A stretch of DNA of 64,000 nt from Halobacteriovorax sp. (GTDB lineage Bacteria; Bdellovibrionota; Bacteriovoracia; Bacteriovoracales; Bacteriovoracaceae): positions 26,336 to 90,335 of the forward strand of contig PBCC01000045.1 in assembly GCA_002716825.1 (NCBI GenBank). Reading direction: 5' to 3'. The translations under genes and the position numbers were made by a program. Position 1 is the stretch's first letter; each line of letters opens with the position of its first letter. Below the pieces are notes generated by a model. That model did not search any database. It was not told the DNA's origin and worked only from the letters and a program-made list of their open reading frames with translations. This document shows positions 61,112-64,000 of this stretch, one piece after another.

Positions 61112-61825
61112 ATGAAAAAAATTTATTATCTCCTCAGTCTAGTAATATTACTAAATAGCTCGGTTCTTTTTGCCAGTGACTGGTCATCTACCAACTTGCA
61201 ATTCCTTCGAGGTAGCGACTACAAGTTAGGGCCCAAAGAAAGAACCATTATGACGCTAGAACATGCCAGTGGCTGGAAGTATGGTGATAATCATTTCTTT
61301 TTTGATATTACAAACCCAGACTCAAAAGATACTGCAGTCTACGGAGAGTTTACCCCCAGCTTAAGCGTCGCTAAGTTGCTGGGTAAGGATATATCTAAAA
61401 ACTTAATTAACGACTACAGAGTTGTCGCTAATGCTGAGTTTGGGAATCAAATTAGAACTTATCTTTACGGATTTGGCGTTAGTTTTAATGTGAAGAATTT
61501 TAAATTTCTTAAGGCTAACCTCATGATTCGAGACAAACCTGAAGTTAAAGGTTCGACTTATCAATTAACTATTGCTTGGCTTTTGCCCTTTGAGATTGGA
61601 AAAACCAGATTTCATTTCACTGGTTTTACTGATCTTGCAGGTAAAGAGGGGAGCAAGGCAGCGAATCAATTAATCGTGCCTCAGCTTCTTATTGATGTCG
61701 GGAATTATTGGAATAGTGCTGATTGTATTTTAGTCGGTGTTGAGTATCAATATTGGAAAAATAAATTTGGCGCCAAGGGAACAACTGAATCCGTTCCCCA
61801 GGCGATGATGAAGTTCTATTTTTAG
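61112..61825 (+). CDS. Tsx-like outer-membrane channel protein
   Basis: 237 residues, signal peptide MKKIYYLLSLVILLNSSVLFA. The mature protein alternates strands and turns, with DWSSTNLQFLRGSDYKLGP at the start, HASGWKYGDNHFFFDIT, VYGEFTPSLSV and KFYF at the end with C-terminal Phe, resembling the Tsx/DUF5020 nucleoside-channel family. Fifteen bases after ahpF with GGAG upstream, so it is probably transcribed with ahpCF. Why a channel would be expressed with peroxide defence is not obvious. Its stop overlaps the convergent protease gene by 4 bases. Confidence 0.7.
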   Translation: MKKIYYLLSLVILLNSSVLFASDWSSTNLQFLRGSDYKLGPKERTIMTLEHASGWKYGDNHFFFDITNPDSKDTAVYGEFTPSLSVAKLLGKDISKNLINDYRVVANAEFGNQIRTYLYGFGVSFNVKNFKFLKANLMIRDKPEVKGSTYQLTIAWLLPFEIGKTRFHFTGFTDLAGKEGSKAANQLIVPQLLIDVGNYWNSADCILVGVEYQYWKNKFGAKGTTESVPQAMMKFYF

Positions 61826-63513
61826 TTAATTGTAACCTTGAGATCTCTATTGACGCTACATTCAAGCTTTCCATCAGCATTTGGATTAGCTTGATTAAAA
61901 ACAAGTGTTAGTTCGAGTTTATCACCTTCTAAAACGGTTCCGTTTTTATCAGTGCCGGCCAAGAAACGAATTGTCTTACTGTCACGCTTGTTGGCATTAA
62001 ATGGCGAGAATTCTTTATTACACTTAATCTCCCACGTGAACAAATCCTCTTCAGATTCGTTATTCAGCGTAAGCTTGGCAGTTGAGCTAGTTCCAACCTC
62101 AAGCGATGCACTTAGCTTGCCCTTGTTTGCTGTTCCTGGCGCACTTGAAGGTCCACCCATGTAGAAGTAGGTTGTTGTATCATCAATATGATTCTTTAGT
62201 GTCACAAGGATCGTTTGTGCTGATTGAGACGTAGCAAGAATTGTCTCGTACTTATCAATCGTACAACCGCCAACATTGGCCGCATCGGCAGGCATAGAGG
62301 CACCATCAAATTGAGTAAGTCTTCCCATATTATTATTGATATTGATCATGCCTGACCCGTCACCGACAGCGATATCAAATGAAATTGCCATTGGCGCACT
62401 TTGGACACATCTTTGATAAATCGAATCTGTTTTGCGCTTTAACTGGGCCGCCCACTGGGCACTTGAATTTGTATCTTTAATGAAAACCTTGTTAAGCGTT
62501 TTATCCGCCAAGACAGTATAGCTCTTATCTTTAATCTTAAAGTCACAGATATTCTTTGCTCCACTTGTCAGACTTTGAGTTGATCGCTGAAAACGAGTGT
62601 TTGGAAGATAGAGATTGGTCATACTCATAATGCCCGAATCATTGGCATTTTGCTGTTGCAAGATCTCTTCTGGCGCGTCCATTAGGTAGCACTTGCTGGC
62701 AAAGGCATAATCCATACTTGGTACGGCGTAATTTTCATTATTATTATAGCGAGTGATATTGCTATCAATCCATGAGGCGTGTCCTCTTAGTGAAGCATAA
62801 ACACCCGGTAGACCTTTTTGGCCACAGCCAAGACCAAAGTTCGTAACACCAACCAAAGTTGATTTGCCATTAACGATGGCAACGAGTGGTCCACCAGAGT
62901 CGCCCTGGCATGAGTCTTTTCCACCTAGTGCTTCACCAGCACATTCGTGTTTGCTTGAGATGGCACCTTTATAGGCTTCAACAGCACTACAAGTTGCATT
63001 GTCGATGAAGGGCAGTGTTACTTCATGTAAGTCGTTTCCATAGACGGTGCCAATGGAGGTCATATTGCCGCGACCAATGGCCTTAAGAATAGTTTCATCG
63101 TTAAGTGCGACTTGACCGCGATTGATATCAGCAGGAACTACAAAGCCTTCAGCTTGTGCTTGATCATAAAAGATCAAAGCAATATCGTTAAAAGTTCCAG
63201 CATATTGTTGGTGAGAAATGACGGCATGAACATCAATGACTTTAAGAGTATTAACTCCGTCTTGTTTTAGGCCTGCAACTAATTTGAATTTTCTAGTCTT
63301 AGCGGCGACACAATGGGCAGCGGTAACGGCCACACCAGGCGCAATGGCGGTTGAGCCACAAAATGCTGAGTTTAAGGTTCCGTCCATTGATAACTGGAGG
63401 AAGAAATTTTGAGCCCCAGTTTTTGTTCCACCGATGATTTTATCTACTGGCTTGGCCCAAGAGCTAAGTGGGGAAAGGGTAGTTAATAGCGCAATCAATG
63501 CCAAATTCTTCAT
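61822..63513 (-). CDS. Secreted trypsin-like serine protease with ~300-residue C-terminal extension
   Basis: 563 residues from ATG 63513, where GGAAG precedes and a signal peptide begins (MKNLALIALLTTLSPLSSWA); the frame extends to 63600 without need. Short propeptide ending K|IIGG (26-29), the trypsin activation site. Catalytic triad His67 (TAAHC), Asp110 (NDIALI), Ser206 (GDSGGP). The chymotrypsin domain ends near residue 270 (HASWIDSNI). The following ~290 residues contain several Cys and strand-rich repeats without known domain. Probably secreted and activated by cleavage; it suits a predatory or degradative lifestyle (inference). Confidence 0.93.
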   Translation of the reverse strand: MKNLALIALLTTLSPLSSWAKPVDKIIGGTKTGAQNFFLQLSMDGTLNSAFCGSTAIAPGVAVTAAHCVAAKTRKFKLVAGLKQDGVNTLKVIDVHAVISHQQYAGTFNDIALIFYDQAQAEGFVVPADINRGQVALNDETILKAIGRGNMTSIGTVYGNDLHEVTLPFIDNATCSAVEAYKGAISSKHECAGEALGGKDSCQGDSGGPLVAIVNGKSTLVGVTNFGLGCGQKGLPGVYASLRGHASWIDSNITRYNNNENYAVPSMDYAFASKCYLMDAPEEILQQQNANDSGIMSMTNLYLPNTRFQRSTQSLTSGAKNICDFKIKDKSYTVLADKTLNKVFIKDTNSSAQWAAQLKRKTDSIYQRCVQSAPMAISFDIAVGDGSGMININNNMGRLTQFDGASMPADAANVGGCTIDKYETILATSQSAQTILVTLKNHIDDTTTYFYMGGPSSAPGTANKGKLSASLEVGTSSTAKLTLNNESEEDLFTWEIKCNKEFSPFNANKRDSKTIRFLAGTDKNGTVLEGDKLELTLVFNQANPNADGKLECSVNRDLKVTIN

Positions 63514-63608
63514 AGGGCTTCCAGATAAAGTTATAGGGGTTTTTACCGCGATCTGAGCTTTTGATAGGGGAAAAGTGAAAACTTGGTAAACTTTATACAA
63601 CCTGCTGA

Positions 63609-64000
63609 TTAGTTGTAGATCACCCTGATTTTAGAGTCACCCAGAGTCGACTTCTCTAGGTGTAAATTGACAGGAATTCGGTCAGTTAGGGCTTTTACGT
63701 GGGAGATAAGGCCAATTTGTTTGCCGCGACTTTGGACACTCGATAAGACATCTAAAACATCATCTATTGAGTCGCGATCGAGGGTTCCGAAGCCTTCATC
63801 TATAAAGAAGGCATCGACTTCAGTCTGTCCACGGGTCAGCTCTGCCAGTGATAGCGCCATGGCAAGGGAGACTAAGAATGTTTCACCTCCAGATAAGGTC
63901 GAGACTTTTCGTTCTCCGCCACCGCGCCAATGATCGACTACTAGGAAGTCTTGGCTTTGCTTTTTGTTTTCGAGTAGGGTGATTTGATAGCGCCCTTCAC
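63609..64000 (-). CDS. sbcC: C-terminal part of SbcC/Rad50-like nuclease subunit (5' truncated by window edge)
   Basis: The frame is open to the window edge; 130 codons remain. It contains the C-terminal ABC-ATPase lobe: signature STLSGGETFLVSLAMALSLA, Walker B and D-loop AFFIDEGFGTLDRDSIDDVL, and the H-loop GLISHVKALTDRI. This matches the SbcC family (SMC-like coiled-coil ATPase that works with the SbcD nuclease to process DNA hairpins and ends). The coiled coils and the N-terminal lobe lie beyond 64000. Confidence 0.92.
   Translation of the reverse strand, partial: EGRYQITLLENKKQSQDFLVVDHWRGGGERKVSTLSGGETFLVSLAMALSLAELTRGQTEVDAFFIDEGFGTLDRDSIDDVLDVLSSVQSRGKQIGLISHVKALTDRIPVNLHLEKSTLGDSKIRVIYN

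Noticed and set aside
63514..63600. 29-codon N-terminal extension of the trypsin-like protease
   Set aside because: The SD-supported ATG at 63513 begins a perfect signal peptide; the extension would hide it.
1..64000. tRNA, rRNA, CRISPR arrays, insertion sequences, prophage or integrase genes
   Set aside because: I looked for tRNA-like arms, short regularly spaced repeats, transposase and integrase motifs on both strands and found none; this was by eye and a covariance-model search would be decisive.

Overview
The window is a gene-dense chromosomal segment of a Gram-negative bacterium. Almost every second gene encodes an exported, lipid-anchored or outer-membrane protein, including several metal- or serine-dependent peptidases. 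Start codons are often TTG behind a good Shine-Dalgarno (SD) sequence, and GC looks low-to-mid 40s by eye. Together with PilZ, HD-GYP and receiver signalling genes and a solitary CpaF-type ATPase, this fits the predatory Bdellovibrionota, most like a Bacteriovorax/Peredibacter relative. That placement is inference; there is no rRNA or tRNA gene in the window to confirm it. No CRISPR array, insertion sequence, prophage or rRNA was seen, and no gap between genes exceeds about 190 bases.

Layout. 1-7.9 kb: end of a ferredoxin-domain protein, a membrane PilZ protein, then a minus-strand block with a 1539-residue lipoprotein zinc protease, a barrel-like protein and an M14 carboxypeptidase. 8.0-11.9 kb: tyrS, rnhA, a lipoprotein acid phosphatase, an FKBP isomerase and a small exported protein. 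11.9-18.1 kb: a gluzincin-type peptidase, a stand-alone NIF3-insert protein coupled to an exported small heat-shock-like protein, a cupredoxin-like protein, a cpaF-like gene with an in-frame amber codon, and two exported proteins. 18.3-23.7 kb: a signalling island with a hidden Hpt gene, an OmpR-type regulator and two HD-GYP-related proteins, then an HNH nuclease. 23.8-29.6 kb: exported proteins of unknown function around a hydrolase. 29.8-37.1 kb: a 1495-residue radical SAM protein, then prfC / small ORF / rlmK with stepwise ATGA overlaps. 37.2-40.4 kb: a UshA-type nucleotidase and two exported proteins. 40.4-49.9 kb: frameshifted gcvP, rsmJ, a six-hairpin glycosidase-like protein, an L,D-transpeptidase-like protein, a histone H1-like protein, an adenosine-kinase-like gene and asnS.

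50.1-53.9 kb holds the most system-like locus: GNAT, C39-like peptidase, RLAN-RimK ATP-grasp ligase and GCS2-type ligase in one tight operon, a predicted amide- or peptide-forming pathway with unknown product. 54-64 kb: an exported ClpP-like protein, an MFS exporter, an AzgA-type purine permease, a solute-binding protein, ahpC-ahpF followed by a Tsx-like channel, a trypsin-like protease with a large tail, and the C-terminal end of sbcC.

Three loci look damaged or unconventional: an amber codon in cpaF, a one-base frameshift in gcvP, and an Hpt gene without ATG/GTG/TTG. They may be real or may be base-calling errors in the assembly; checking reads would settle this. Convergent neighbours very often overlap at their 3' ends by 4-25 bases.
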